Assembly: GCF_009601165.1 (NCBI RefSeq)
Contig: NZ_WIRE01000001.1
Location: 1,426,001-1,490,000, forward strand
Origin: Alcanivorax sediminis
Lineage (GTDB): Bacteria > Pseudomonadota > Gammaproteobacteria > Pseudomonadales > Alcanivoracaceae
Reading direction: 5' to 3'
Length of the DNA stretch: 64,000 nt
Below are positions 54,105 to 61,295 of this stretch, piece after piece (within the stretch, counting starts at the first letter, position 1; every line of letters starts with the position of its first letter). The notes below the pieces were generated by a model, which saw nothing but the letters and a program-made list of their open reading frames with translations, did not search any database and had not been told where the DNA came from. The position numbers and the translations under genes were made by a program.

Positions 54105-54473
54105 TTGGATTTCGTTAAAGTTATCTTCGTGTGGGCTGTTCCTCTTCTTTTGGGCCTTCTATTTCAAAGGGGATTGCTCCAAAACGAAGGCTTCATAAAG
54201 CGAAACTTTTGGTTTTTTGCAGCATTAAGGGCGGGCATCACCGCAACCTTTATCGCCCCCACCTTGCTTCTTGGTGGCCATGGCGGTGTGCCGGTTAGTT
54301 TTATCGGTGGTGTTGCCATGATTTTTTTCATTGGGCCGGCCTATACGGATTCTGGGTTAAGTTGGGGTGGGGTTGGTGTAAGAGGTGAGGCGGGTCTGTT
54401 CGTTGTCCTCTTTATCCCGTGCTACGTTGCCGCAGTGGTGAGTCTAGTTCGATCGAAGTTGAAATTTACATAA
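54105..54473 (+). CDS. Cassette 5: hypothetical membrane protein
   Basis: A 122-residue protein with about four hydrophobic segments (about 5-20, 36-57, 63-80, 97-115). It starts at TTG 54105, with a strong AAGGAGG just upstream; no ATG gives a complete protein. The stop TAA is part of the attC-E inverse core ACATAAC. No family was recognised. Confidence 0.65.
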   Translation: MDFVKVIFVWAVPLLLGLLFQRGLLQNEGFIKRNFWFFAALRAGITATFIAPTLLLGGHGGVPVSFIGGVAMIFFIGPAYTDSGLSWGGVGVRGEAGLFVVLFIPCYVAAVVSLVRSKLKFT

Positions 54474-54545
54474 CAAGCGGCGCCAGGCAGACCAAATTTC
54501 CGCTCCTGCGTCGCTTCAATTTGCCTGCTGCGCCGGGCGTTATAT
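54468..54545 (+). repeat. attC-like site E
   Basis: It runs from ACATAAC (54468) to core GTTATAT (54539). The stem GGCGCCAGGCAGACCAAATT pairs with AATTTGCCTGCTGCGCC with a few unpaired bases. It contains the stop codon of cassette 5. Confidence 0.85.
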
Positions 54546-54557
54546 TCAAGGGAAACT

Positions 54558-55598
54558 ATGATCACGCGCGGACATCTCATCGGCGAAATTGTTGATGGAC
54601 TAACCTCCATTTCGCAGCAGGTATCTACTCGGTGCCAACTGGGGCTTACAGACCTCAATCGCTATCTTGAGGATTTCTTTAAGGACTATCTCAATGAGGC
54701 TCTGTCACTCTCGTTAGTGAATCTAAATGATGAGAGAAGCAATGAGCCAGGCCTAGATCTCGGCGATGAAGTGTCCTCTGTGGCTTTTCAGGTGACATCG
54801 ACTAGGACCGCTCAGAAGGTCAACAAGACTCTTAAGACAACGTCAAAAAGAAAAAAGCAGTTTGATGAAATTAACGTACTTGTTATTGGAAAAAAGCAAG
54901 CATCTTACCGGTTGGACCAATCGCTTGCTCAAAGTCTTGGGTTCACGGAGGAAAATATTTGGGATGTCGATGATCTATGTAAAAAGACCATATCACTTCC
55001 GCTTGATCGCTTGCAGGCACTTTACGAACTAGTCCGTCGTAACTTGGCAAGAGTGCGAATCGAACTTGAGATTCCCGACGAAGATGGCAATTATTCTACA
55101 TCAATCGATTCATATATTGAGAAGATTCCGGCACCACAAATGTCCGACTTCAAAAAATATCACGCCTATCAAAAGCAATGTGCAGAGGAATTCGAACACA
55201 CGGCCAAAGAGGTAAAGGAGCATTTCCGAAAATTTTCTAGAGAGCTTGCTCAGTTGCCCAGAATAACTCGGGAGTTTTATGCGTTTCTGCTTGAACGCAG
55301 AGAAAAGGATGACAAGAAGACCCCGAGTGGGTCTGGCTTCTATGAGAACTTGTGGTTTAACTACAACAAGCTTAAGCGGGTCTGCCGGTTTCCCGACTTG
55401 GACGATGAAGTGGTTTTGCTTGGGGAGCATGGGTTCGTAGATATAGAGGAACCAATGGAATATAACGAAAGTCCGTTCGTGCGGATCTTTGTTCCGATCA
55501 AAGTTGACGGGTTTATCTATGAGCTCGTTGAATATATTGAAGCCAAAGGTATAGGCTTCAAGAAGCCAATCGTTTCTCTTGATTTTAGCGCGTTTTGA
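54558..55598 (+). CDS. Cassette 6: SMEK-domain protein, defence candidate
   Basis: A 346-residue protein. Residues 1-150 resemble the SMEK domain: LNRYLEDFFKDYLNEALSL, then PGLDLGD (about 64-70) and VAFQVTSTRTAQKV (about 75-88). This D...QxT/S arrangement resembles restriction-endonuclease-like folds, and SMEK domains occur in proteins associated with antiphage defence. Residues 160-346 are charged and partly helical with no recognised domain. AAGGGA precedes ATG 54558. It is much larger than the other cassette genes. The defence role is inference from domain and cassette context. Confidence 0.7.
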   Translation: MITRGHLIGEIVDGLTSISQQVSTRCQLGLTDLNRYLEDFFKDYLNEALSLSLVNLNDERSNEPGLDLGDEVSSVAFQVTSTRTAQKVNKTLKTTSKRKKQFDEINVLVIGKKQASYRLDQSLAQSLGFTEENIWDVDDLCKKTISLPLDRLQALYELVRRNLARVRIELEIPDEDGNYSTSIDSYIEKIPAPQMSDFKKYHAYQKQCAEEFEHTAKEVKEHFRKFSRELAQLPRITREFYAFLLERREKDDKKTPSGSGFYENLWFNYNKLKRVCRFPDLDDEVVLLGEHGFVDIEEPMEYNESPFVRIFVPIKVDGFIYELVEYIEAKGIGFKKPIVSLDFSAF

Positions 55599-55670
55599 AT
55601 ATAACAAGCTGCTGCACCCGGAAAAAATACTCACTGCGCTCCCAATTTTCCGGTGAGCAAAGCGTTATGT
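55599..55670 (+). repeat. attC-like site F
   Basis: It runs from ATATAAC (55599) to core GTTATGT (55664). GCACCCGGAAAAA pairs with TTTTCCGGTGAGC with one mismatch. It begins one base after the cassette 6 stop. Confidence 0.85.
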
Positions 55671-55683
55671 TCTTTAGAGAGTT

Positions 55684-55965
55684 ATGAGAATTTTATTCGG
55701 AATCCTGTTTCTATTGTTAGTGCTCATCGTAGGTGGTGGGTACTATGTGTATTCATACCATGCAGGTGAATCAGTTGCCTCAGTGAACATAAATGACACT
55801 GAATTAGCTGAGATCGGCTCCGCTGTCATCCATCCAAAGTTTGGGGAAGGTGAGGTACTTGATATAAGGCAGCAAGAATTCACCACCACAATCCACATCG
55901 ATTTTGGTAGTGTTGGCAAAAAATGGCTTATAGCTGATGCTGCTAATTTACATTTACGGAAATGA
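55684..55965 (+). CDS. Cassette 7: membrane-anchored protein with UvrD/PcrA C-terminal-like domain
   Basis: A 93-residue protein. Residues 3-25 are a hydrophobic anchor. Residues about 48-93 (VIHPKFGEGEVLDIRQQEF, then HIDFGSVGKKWLIADAANLHL) resemble the C-terminal Tudor-like domain of UvrD/PcrA helicases, which binds RNA polymerase. A stand-alone membrane-anchored version of that domain is unusual. Function is unknown; interference with a helicase or polymerase is one idea, not shown. The stop TGA is directly before site G. The ribosome site is weak (AGAGAG). Confidence 0.65.
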   Translation: MRILFGILFLLLVLIVGGGYYVYSYHAGESVASVNINDTELAEIGSAVIHPKFGEGEVLDIRQQEFTTTIHIDFGSVGKKWLIADAANLHLRK

Positions 55966-56069
55966 ACATAACAAGGGCAGGCAACGGACCTCCGGCAATT
56001 GTCATCTTTTTTGCGCTTCGCTGCAAAAAAGTCGCCAATCGCCTCCGGCGGCTGCTGCCGGCGTTATGC
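55966..56069 (+). repeat. attC-like site G
   Basis: It runs from ACATAAC (55966) to core GTTATGC (56063). Inner CTTTTTTGC pairs with GCAAAAAAG; outer stems CGGACCTCCGGC and GCCTCCGGCGGCTGCTGCC pair with interruptions. 104 bp, VCR-like. Confidence 0.85.
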
Positions 56070-56072
56070 CTT

Positions 56073-56417
56073 ATGAGTGATGAGCTATCAGAGAAGTTGA
56101 TCCAGCAGCGAATTAGAAACAGGATAATTGAAGTCCTGGAGCTTTTCTCGGATTCAAGCATGTTTCAAGTGGCATCATCCAATTTAGAGTTTTGGGGTGA
56201 TTGGGTTGACGAGGAAGCGTTGCTTAAATTCTCAATCGATGTTTTCTCCCAAGATGAGATATTGGCCATGGCGCGGGTTAATTCTTCGTGGGAATCCGTT
56301 AATTCAGACTCTTTACAGTTATCTGCTGAGTGGTTGTCACTATCTGAAGCTTCCCGCTCTGCGCTTAGTATTTTCATGCGCAGAGGGCGCTTATCCGAGG
56401 ATGAGGAAAATGCATAA
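56073..56417 (+). CDS. Cassette 8: hypothetical protein
   Basis: A 114-residue acidic, probably helical protein. It starts MSDELSEKLIQQRIRNRIIE and has no recognised family. ATG 56073 lies four bases past the attC core and has no clear ribosome site, so expression may depend on read-through. The stop TAA is part of the next site's inverse core. Confidence 0.6.
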   Translation: MSDELSEKLIQQRIRNRIIEVLELFSDSSMFQVASSNLEFWGDWVDEEALLKFSIDVFSQDEILAMARVNSSWESVNSDSLQLSAEWLSLSEASRSALSIFMRRGRLSEDEENA

Positions 56418-56489
56418 CAAGTGGCGGCAGCAGGACCAAGTCTCCGCTCGTTTATCGCTTCATTTTGCTCGCTGAATCGAGCGTCATGT
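56412..56489 (+). repeat. Degenerate attC-like site H
   Basis: The left end GCATAAC (56412) is good. The right core reads GTCATGT (56483), with C in the second T of the G^TT crossover. Pairing of the 3' half is weak. It probably is not active. Confidence 0.6.
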
Positions 56490-56513
56490 GTCCAAAAGAA
56501 AACGGAGAAACGG

Positions 56514-56921
56514 ATGAGATCCATTAAGACCTCGCTCATGTTTGTCGGGGAACAGGCCGGGAAAGCCGAGGAGGCGATGACGTTTTATACCTCTCTATTC
56601 CCCGATTCAGAGATCATTGAGCTTCAGCGATACGAAGCGGGCCAGCATGAGCCCGAAGGTTCTATCAAGATGGCCAGGTTTACGATCAATGGCTCCGAGT
56701 TTATGGCGTTGGACAGCCATCTTGATCACGCCTTTACCTTTACCCCTTCCATGTCCTTGTACGTTGAGTGTGAGTCAATGAGCGAGATAGAAAAGGTGTT
56801 TCGGGCTCTTGCTGAAGGAGGGGTAGAGCTAATGCCCTTGGATGACTACGGATTCAGCCAACGTTTTGGGTGGTTGAATGACAGGTATGGCGTTTCCTGG
56901 CAACTCAATCTCTCGAACTAG
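56514..56921 (+). CDS. Cassette 9: VOC-family (PhnB-like) protein
   Basis: A 135-residue VOC/glyoxalase-fold protein. Motifs resemble the PhnB/3-demethylubiquinone methyltransferase-like group: FYTSLFPDSEIIELQRY (about 24-40), MARFTINGSEFMALDSH (about 54-70) and GWLNDRYGVSWQLN near the end. Members are metal-binding or small-molecule-binding proteins, some giving resistance. The ligand is unknown. GGAG precedes ATG 56514. It is the last gene with a recognisable cassette layout, because the site after it is eroded. Confidence 0.8.
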   Translation: MRSIKTSLMFVGEQAGKAEEAMTFYTSLFPDSEIIELQRYEAGQHEPEGSIKMARFTINGSEFMALDSHLDHAFTFTPSMSLYVECESMSEIEKVFRALAEGGVELMPLDDYGFSQRFGWLNDRYGVSWQLNLSN

Positions 56922-56985
56922 GCTGTCGGTTGCCCCCACACACAATCACGGGCCGCACTACGCGGTTGTCGGCCGCCGGGCGCAT
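56922..56985 (+). repeat. Eroded attC-like remnant I
   Basis: After the VOC gene stop, GGCTGTCGGTTGCC ... CGGGCGCATGTGAG keeps a partly palindromic shape and a GCGCATG end resembling a GCGTTATG core with changes. No RYYYAAC-type left core is seen. It likely marks the decayed right border of the array. Confidence 0.4.
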
Positions 56986-57031
56986 GTGAGCGTGGAACGG
57001 TGTGCCCGGCGTAACGCACAGGGAGGCGGTA

Positions 57032-57571
57032 GTGCAGATTTGTGAATCGGATCGTTTGGTTTTGCGGCAGCTGCAGCTTGCAGATGTGTCCGCGTTGACG
57101 GACATGCTCAGTGATCCTGAAGTGATGAAGTACTCTGTCCGGGGTGTATGTGATGAGGCGGCCACCCGCGAGTTTTTGGCATGGTGTTTTGCTTGTTATG
57201 AATCACAGGGTGTTGGGCCGTGGGCTTTGATAGATAGACAATCCCATGAGTTGATTGGCTTCTGCGGTGTGGGGCCGGAGCAGGTCGATGGTGTCGAGGA
57301 AATGAACCTCGGCTACCGGCTGGCCAGGCGCTTCTGGAGCAAGGGGCTCGCTTCCGAGGCCGCCCGGGCAGTGCTGAAGCATGTGTTCGATGAGGGGCTG
57401 TTCAACTCGGTCGTCGTGATCATAGAGCCTGAGCACGTGGCGTCGCTGAGAGTGGCTGAGAAAGCAGGGTTTGCCAGCTACAAGACCCTGGAGTTTCATG
57501 GCCGGCCTGTGAGGCTATACCGGCTGACGCTTGAGCAATGGGCAAAACAACCGTCCGCGACATGCCTTTGA
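57032..57571 (+). CDS. GNAT-family acetyltransferase
   Basis: A 179-residue RimJ/RimL-type acetyltransferase. The start is GTG 57032, with GGGAGGCGG just upstream. The acetyl-CoA site region is NLGYRLARRFWSKGLASEAARAVL (about 93-116), with NxxS-like and AEKAGF motifs near 145. The target (protein N-terminus, antibiotic or small amine) is unknown. GC content is like the chromosome, so it is not clearly a cassette, although it directly follows the eroded array. Confidence 0.85.
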   Translation: MQICESDRLVLRQLQLADVSALTDMLSDPEVMKYSVRGVCDEAATREFLAWCFACYESQGVGPWALIDRQSHELIGFCGVGPEQVDGVEEMNLGYRLARRFWSKGLASEAARAVLKHVFDEGLFNSVVVIIEPEHVASLRVAEKAGFASYKTLEFHGRPVRLYRLTLEQWAKQPSATCL

Positions 57572-57797
57572 TGGCTTGCGTCCACGGCCTCCGCTCAGCG
57601 TCGCTTTCTATTCTTTTGAGGCCAATGGGTTTGCCTGTGGCTGGTACTCGAACTTTTCCTCGCATGGTTGCCTTGTAACGGCGATCAGACTCCCCATTTT
57701 TACAGGCACTGTTGCTTATCACCGGGGGAGCATGGTCGAGCTGCTGGTTCGCTGTGGCTTCACGATGCCGTTCTGAGAATACTGGGGGAGTCTGTTT

Positions 57798-58376
57798 ATG
57801 GGAAAGCGTGTTGTGGTCATTCTGGGCAGTCCTGACCCGGGGAGTTTCTGTCGGGCGCTGTCGGATCAGTATGCGAGCGCCGCTGAGCAGGCGGGTCACG
57901 AGGTGCGCTACTTCAGGCTTGGAGAGATTGAGTTTGATCCGGTGCTGCGTCATGGCTACAACCAGCGCCAGGAACTTGAGCCGGGCTTGCTGGAAATCCG
58001 GGAGGCGATCACCTGGGCCGAGCATGTGGTGCTTGTTTACCCTGTCTGGTGGGGCTCCATGCCCGCCATCATGAAAGGGATGTTTGATCGTATTTTCCTG
58101 CCGGGTTATGCGTTCAAGTACCGCAAGAACTCCCAGTTGTGGGACAAACTGCTGAAGGGCCGCTCTGCCCATGTGCTTGCCACCATGGATACGCCGCCGT
58201 GGTATTTCAATCTGGTGTATCGCGCGCCAGCGCACAATCAAATGCGCAAAACCATTCTGGAGTTCACCGGGATCAAGCCGGTGAAGATCAGCTCGTTCGG
58301 CCCGGTTCGCTATGCAACAGAGGCCAAACGCCTGCGCTGGCTGGAGAAGGCGGGGGCTTTGGCTCGAGGGGTGTAA
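57798..58376 (+). CDS. Flavodoxin-fold NAD(P)H dehydrogenase (quinone)
   Basis: A 192-residue protein of the NQO1/KefF-like flavoprotein family. FMN/FAD-binding loop ILGSPDPGSF (residues 8-17) and VYPVWWGSMPAIMKGMFDRIF (about 80-100) are family hallmarks. It would reduce quinones by two electrons, protecting against redox stress, in the cytosol. GGGGAG precedes ATG 57798. The 226-bp gap to the GNAT gene shows no supported gene. Confidence 0.9.
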   Translation: MGKRVVVILGSPDPGSFCRALSDQYASAAEQAGHEVRYFRLGEIEFDPVLRHGYNQRQELEPGLLEIREAITWAEHVVLVYPVWWGSMPAIMKGMFDRIFLPGYAFKYRKNSQLWDKLLKGRSAHVLATMDTPPWYFNLVYRAPAHNQMRKTILEFTGIKPVKISSFGPVRYATEAKRLRWLEKAGALARGV

Positions 58377-58529
58377 TCTTTTTTTCTTAGCCTGTTTGGG
58401 GGAAGACAAGAGGCCTTCGGCTTGGTTTACTACTGGCTCAGATTAAACCTGATTTCGTTATTGTCGCTCCCAGGAAGGGACAGGTGCATGGCGAAATGAT
58501 GACCGAACAATCGTTTCAGGATGGGATGA

Positions 58530-58913
58530 ATGGAACAGCAAATTCACGACGACATGATGCACGCCGCCTGTACCCGTGTGGCGCAGTTACTCCTCGCTGG
58601 CAAACCGGATCAGCAGATCGTCAACGACCTTCTTTCCAGAGGTATCGATAACGCCACCGCCTGGGCGCTGATCGCCCGGCAGAAGGCAGTGATACAAGAA
58701 CACAAGGCGGCCAAAGCGAAGAAGAATGTGAGCTTGGGTGCCCTGTGGCTGGTGGTGGGTCTTGTGGTCGTGGTTGCCACTTTCCTCAGTTCCAGTGCGG
58801 TGGGCCATTACATGGCGACCTGGATGGTTGTCTGGGGCACCATCCTGTTTGGCTGCATACAAATGCTGTCCGGGCTGGGGCAGTTGTTGTCGGCTCAGCG
58901 ATCCGTTGAATAA
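58530..58913 (+). CDS. Hypothetical two-helix membrane protein
   Basis: A 127-residue protein. The N-terminal 60 residues are soluble and helical (MHAACTRVAQLLLAGKPDQQIVNDLLSRGI), resembling a helical-hairpin segment. Two membrane helices follow at about 70-90 and 96-118. It lies between the reductase gene and a bidirectional terminator. No family was recognised. Composition matches the chromosome. Confidence 0.6.
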   Translation: MEQQIHDDMMHAACTRVAQLLLAGKPDQQIVNDLLSRGIDNATAWALIARQKAVIQEHKAAKAKKNVSLGALWLVVGLVVVVATFLSSSAVGHYMATWMVVWGTILFGCIQMLSGLGQLLSAQRSVE

Positions 58914-58968
58914 CGCTGAGCGGGATGCCTGTGCCGCCAGCTGGCTGCAGTAGGGTTTCTCCGAAAGC

Positions 58969-58998
58969 AAAAAAAACCGCGCCGGGCGCGGTTTTTTT
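58969..58998. terminator. Bidirectional terminator
   Basis: A-run, CCGCGCC, loop GG, GGCGCGG-like stem, then T-run. It serves the small membrane-protein gene on plus and the beta-barrel gene on minus. Confidence 0.85.
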
Positions 58999-59016
58999 AT
59001 GGGCAATGCAGATGGC

Positions 59017-59538
59017 TCAGAAGCGGCCGTTCAGGCCCAGCGCCAGATTGGAGACTTCATCGCCGCTGCGATCCACAACCCGCATGTATTCCAGGCTGAC
59101 GAAGATGTTGTTGGTCACGGTGACGTCGACACCCAGACCGAGGGAGAGATCCTTGAAGTTCTCGCCATCGCTGCCGCCGTTGTCGAATTCCACGGTGGTT
59201 TCCACATAGGTCAGGCCGAGCAGCCCGTAGGGACGTACCGGCAGGGTGTTGGGGAACTGGCCGCGGAAGTAGGCGCCGTAGGAGCGGTCGATTTCCAGAT
59301 CGGCGTTGCGAGTCAGTTCATCGTCTCCCACACCCAGGCCCAGGCGCACTTCACCGCCGAGGGTTTCGTCCTTGTTGATCCAGCTGCCGAACTTGAACTG
59401 CAGGGCGCTGGGTTTGGCGGAGGCGTTGGTGTTGTCAGGTTCGATCTTGCTGCTGACAAAGTCGAGACCGGCGAAACCACCGGCATTGGCCAGTAGTGGC
59501 AGGCTGCCGAGTGCAGCGATGAGCATTTTTTTCATCAT
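59017..59538 (-). CDS. Small outer-membrane beta-barrel protein
   Basis: A 173-residue protein starting at ATG 59538 (ATG 59535 is adjacent). Signal peptide residues 2-19 end LLANA. The mature part alternates beta-strands (FGSWINKDETLGGEVRLGLGVG, YVETTVEFDNGG) and ends in phenylalanine (LNGRF), so an outer-membrane barrel is likely. It follows the metal permease gene on the same strand and may be co-transcribed. It resembles the outer-membrane beta-barrel (OmpA-like fold) superfamily; the ligand is unknown. Confidence 0.8.
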   Translation of the reverse strand: MMKKMLIAALGSLPLLANAGGFAGLDFVSSKIEPDNTNASAKPSALQFKFGSWINKDETLGGEVRLGLGVGDDELTRNADLEIDRSYGAYFRGQFPNTLPVRPYGLLGLTYVETTVEFDNGGSDGENFKDLSLGLGVDVTVTNNIFVSLEYMRVVDRSGDEVSNLALGLNGRF

Positions 59539-59588
59539 TATCAGGGTGGTCCTTTCGCAAAGTGACAATGGCATGGATTGTAGCCAAT

Positions 59589-60323
59589 TCATTGCCGCGC
59601 TGCGACGGCACGTGTCACAGCGGCGAACACGGCAGCCAGTGCCAGCGTGGTGACGATGGCGGGTCCGCTGGGCCAATCCAGCCACAGGCTGGCAGCCAGC
59701 CCGCTCAGGTAGCCGGTGATACCCACTGCGGCAGCGATCTGCATTGGGCGTTGGCTTTGGTAGGCAGAGAGGGCCGGGAAGATCAGCGAGGCAAACACCA
59801 GGTAAACGCCCACGGCTTGCACGGATGCGGTGATGGCGATGGCGAACGGTAAATAAAAGCCCAGCAGCGGGTGGCGAAACAGTTTCATGGCGGCCAGTGC
59901 GGCGATGGCGCTGGCGGCCAGGCCCAGCAGTTGGGGGGTATCGACCCAGAGGATCTGGCCAGCCAGGCTGGCACTGAGGTGTTCTCCGCCGTGGGGGTCA
60001 TTGGCGAGCATCAATACACTGGCGCTGGCCAGCACCACAAAGGTGGCGCCAATCAGGGCTTCCTGCACCCGGTTGCCCAGCCTTTCCAGCTGGTGCAGCA
60101 CCAGGGCAAAGCCGAGTGCGGTGGCAATGGCGGCCAGCTGCAGCAGCCATTCGGTTTCCACATGGGCAAAGTGTCGCACCGCCAGCAGACCGGTGGCGGC
60201 GGCTTGCGCCACCGCCAGGTCGATGAAGATGATCCCCCGTGCCAGTACCTGTCGGCCAAGGGGGATATGGCTGGCGAGTACCAGCATGCCGGCGATAAAC
60301 GCCGGCAGCAGGATTTCCATCAT
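59589..60323 (-). CDS. Metal ABC transporter permease (ZnuB-like)
   Basis: A 244-residue inner-membrane protein of the ABC-3 (ZnuB/MntB) family with about eight helices. Features are IIFIDLAVAQAAATGLLAV near 31 and VYLVFASLIFPALSAYQSQR near 174. It imports zinc or another metal. It starts inside the end of the binding-protein gene with a 4-bp ATGA overlap. No ATPase gene is present in this operon, so a partner must be encoded elsewhere. It is shorter than typical ZnuB (about 260-290). Confidence 0.85.
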   Translation of the reverse strand: MMEILLPAFIAGMLVLASHIPLGRQVLARGIIFIDLAVAQAAATGLLAVRHFAHVETEWLLQLAAIATALGFALVLHQLERLGNRVQEALIGATFVVLASASVLMLANDPHGGEHLSASLAGQILWVDTPQLLGLAASAIAALAAMKLFRHPLLGFYLPFAIAITASVQAVGVYLVFASLIFPALSAYQSQRPMQIAAAVGITGYLSGLAASLWLDWPSGPAIVTTLALAAVFAAVTRAVAARQ

Positions 60324-61285
60324 GCCTTGCTCCCCTGGCAGCGTTGCTGTGCGGCCACCAGCCGCTCGATCAGGGTGTCGTAAAGGCTGGCCAGGGTCTC
60401 GGTGCCTTCCTCGCCCGGTGACAGGGGCAGCAGTACCGCGCAGGCGGACGTGCGTGCGGCCAACCAGTTGGCGGCCTCATCGCCGTTGATGGGCCGGTAG
60501 AGGATCAAGCTGGCCTGCTGCTGTTCCACGCTCTTGACCAGCTCGGCCAGGTGGCCGGGTGTGGGGGGCAGGCCGGGCTTGGGCTCCAGTTCGGCCACGC
60601 GCTGCATGCCCAGCCAGTCCAGCAGGTAGACCCAGGAGCGGTGATAGGTGATCACGTTGCTGCCCTTGAGGCTGGCCGCTTGCTGTTCCCAGCGCGGGAT
60701 GCCGGTTTCAAAGGCGGTTTGCCAGGCCTGTTGTTGTTGCTGGTACTGCGTCGCGTTGTCCGGGTCGAGTGTGGCAAAGCGCTCGGCCAGTTGCTGGCTG
60801 AGGCTGACCATGCGGCGCGGGTCCAGGTGCACGTGGGGGTTGCCCATGGCATGCACGTCGCCGTCGGCCCGGTCCAGGGTGGTGGGGACCTCCAGGCGGT
60901 CGACCTGTTCGGCTGCCAGGAAGAGCCCAGGTGCCTGCCGCACCGCCGGGTTGCCGCCGCGGTTGAGCAGCACCGGTAGCCAACCGGCTTCCAGCCCCGC
61001 CCCGTTGCACAGCACCAGATCCGCCCGGCGGACCTGGGCCAGCAGACTGGGACGGGCCTGAATGTGGTGGGCATCCTGACCGGGGGCGCTGGCCGTTTTG
61101 ACGGTGACCAGATCGCCACCGATTTCCGTGGCCAGTTGGCCCCACTCCGGTTCGCAGGCGAGGATGCGCAGATCCGCCCGGGCGCCGAATGACGCCGCGC
61201 ACAGCGCGGCGATCAGCACACGGTGGACCCATACACGACGAGCCCCTTTACGGGGAATCAGTCGGGATGAAGTCTGCAGTGTCAT
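60320..61285 (-). CDS. Metal ABC transporter substrate-binding protein (ZnuA-like)
   Basis: A 321-residue periplasmic protein. The basic N-terminus and hydrophobic stretch (about 16-35, ending GARA) form a signal peptide. The cluster A-I family metal ligands are histidines in DAHHIQARPS, GNPHVHLDP and ITYHRSWVYLLDWLG, the three-histidine pattern of zinc-binding ZnuA-type proteins. Start ATG 61285 follows GAGGAG; the longer frame to 61321 is unsupported. It lies 10 bp after the outer-membrane protein gene and overlaps the permease gene by 4 bp. Confidence 0.88.
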   Translation of the reverse strand: MTLQTSSRLIPRKGARRVWVHRVLIAALCAASFGARADLRILACEPEWGQLATEIGGDLVTVKTASAPGQDAHHIQARPSLLAQVRRADLVLCNGAGLEAGWLPVLLNRGGNPAVRQAPGLFLAAEQVDRLEVPTTLDRADGDVHAMGNPHVHLDPRRMVSLSQQLAERFATLDPDNATQYQQQQQAWQTAFETGIPRWEQQAASLKGSNVITYHRSWVYLLDWLGMQRVAELEPKPGLPPTPGHLAELVKSVEQQQASLILYRPINGDEAANWLAARTSACAVLLPLSPGEEGTETLASLYDTLIERLVAAQQRCQGSKA

Positions 61286-61295
61286 GATGGGCTCC

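Larger units (their letters stand above)
52418..56985 (+). mobile_element. Integron gene-cassette array without integrase (CALIN-like)
   Basis: Nine short genes, all on the plus strand, are each followed closely by an imperfect palindrome starting with a (A/G)YRTAAC-like inverse core and ending with GTTATGT or a close variant. That is the organisation of attC-bounded cassettes. Sites range from 48 to 105 bp and differ in sequence but share hairpin form. Genes are mostly AT-richer than flanking DNA, promoterless and unrelated to one another. No intI gene is in the window. The last two sites are degenerate, suggesting a decaying right end. A chromosomal sedentary integron with its integrase elsewhere is possible. 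Confidence 0.85.

Noticed and set aside
57531-57776. 81-codon plus-strand frame between the GNAT and reductase genes
   Set aside because: No ribosome site and no family; it overlaps the GNAT gene end and has unstructured composition, so it is left as unassigned DNA.
57420-58409. 329-codon minus-strand frame across the GNAT and flavodoxin-fold genes
   Set aside because: It crosses two genes with clear family motifs in the opposite direction.
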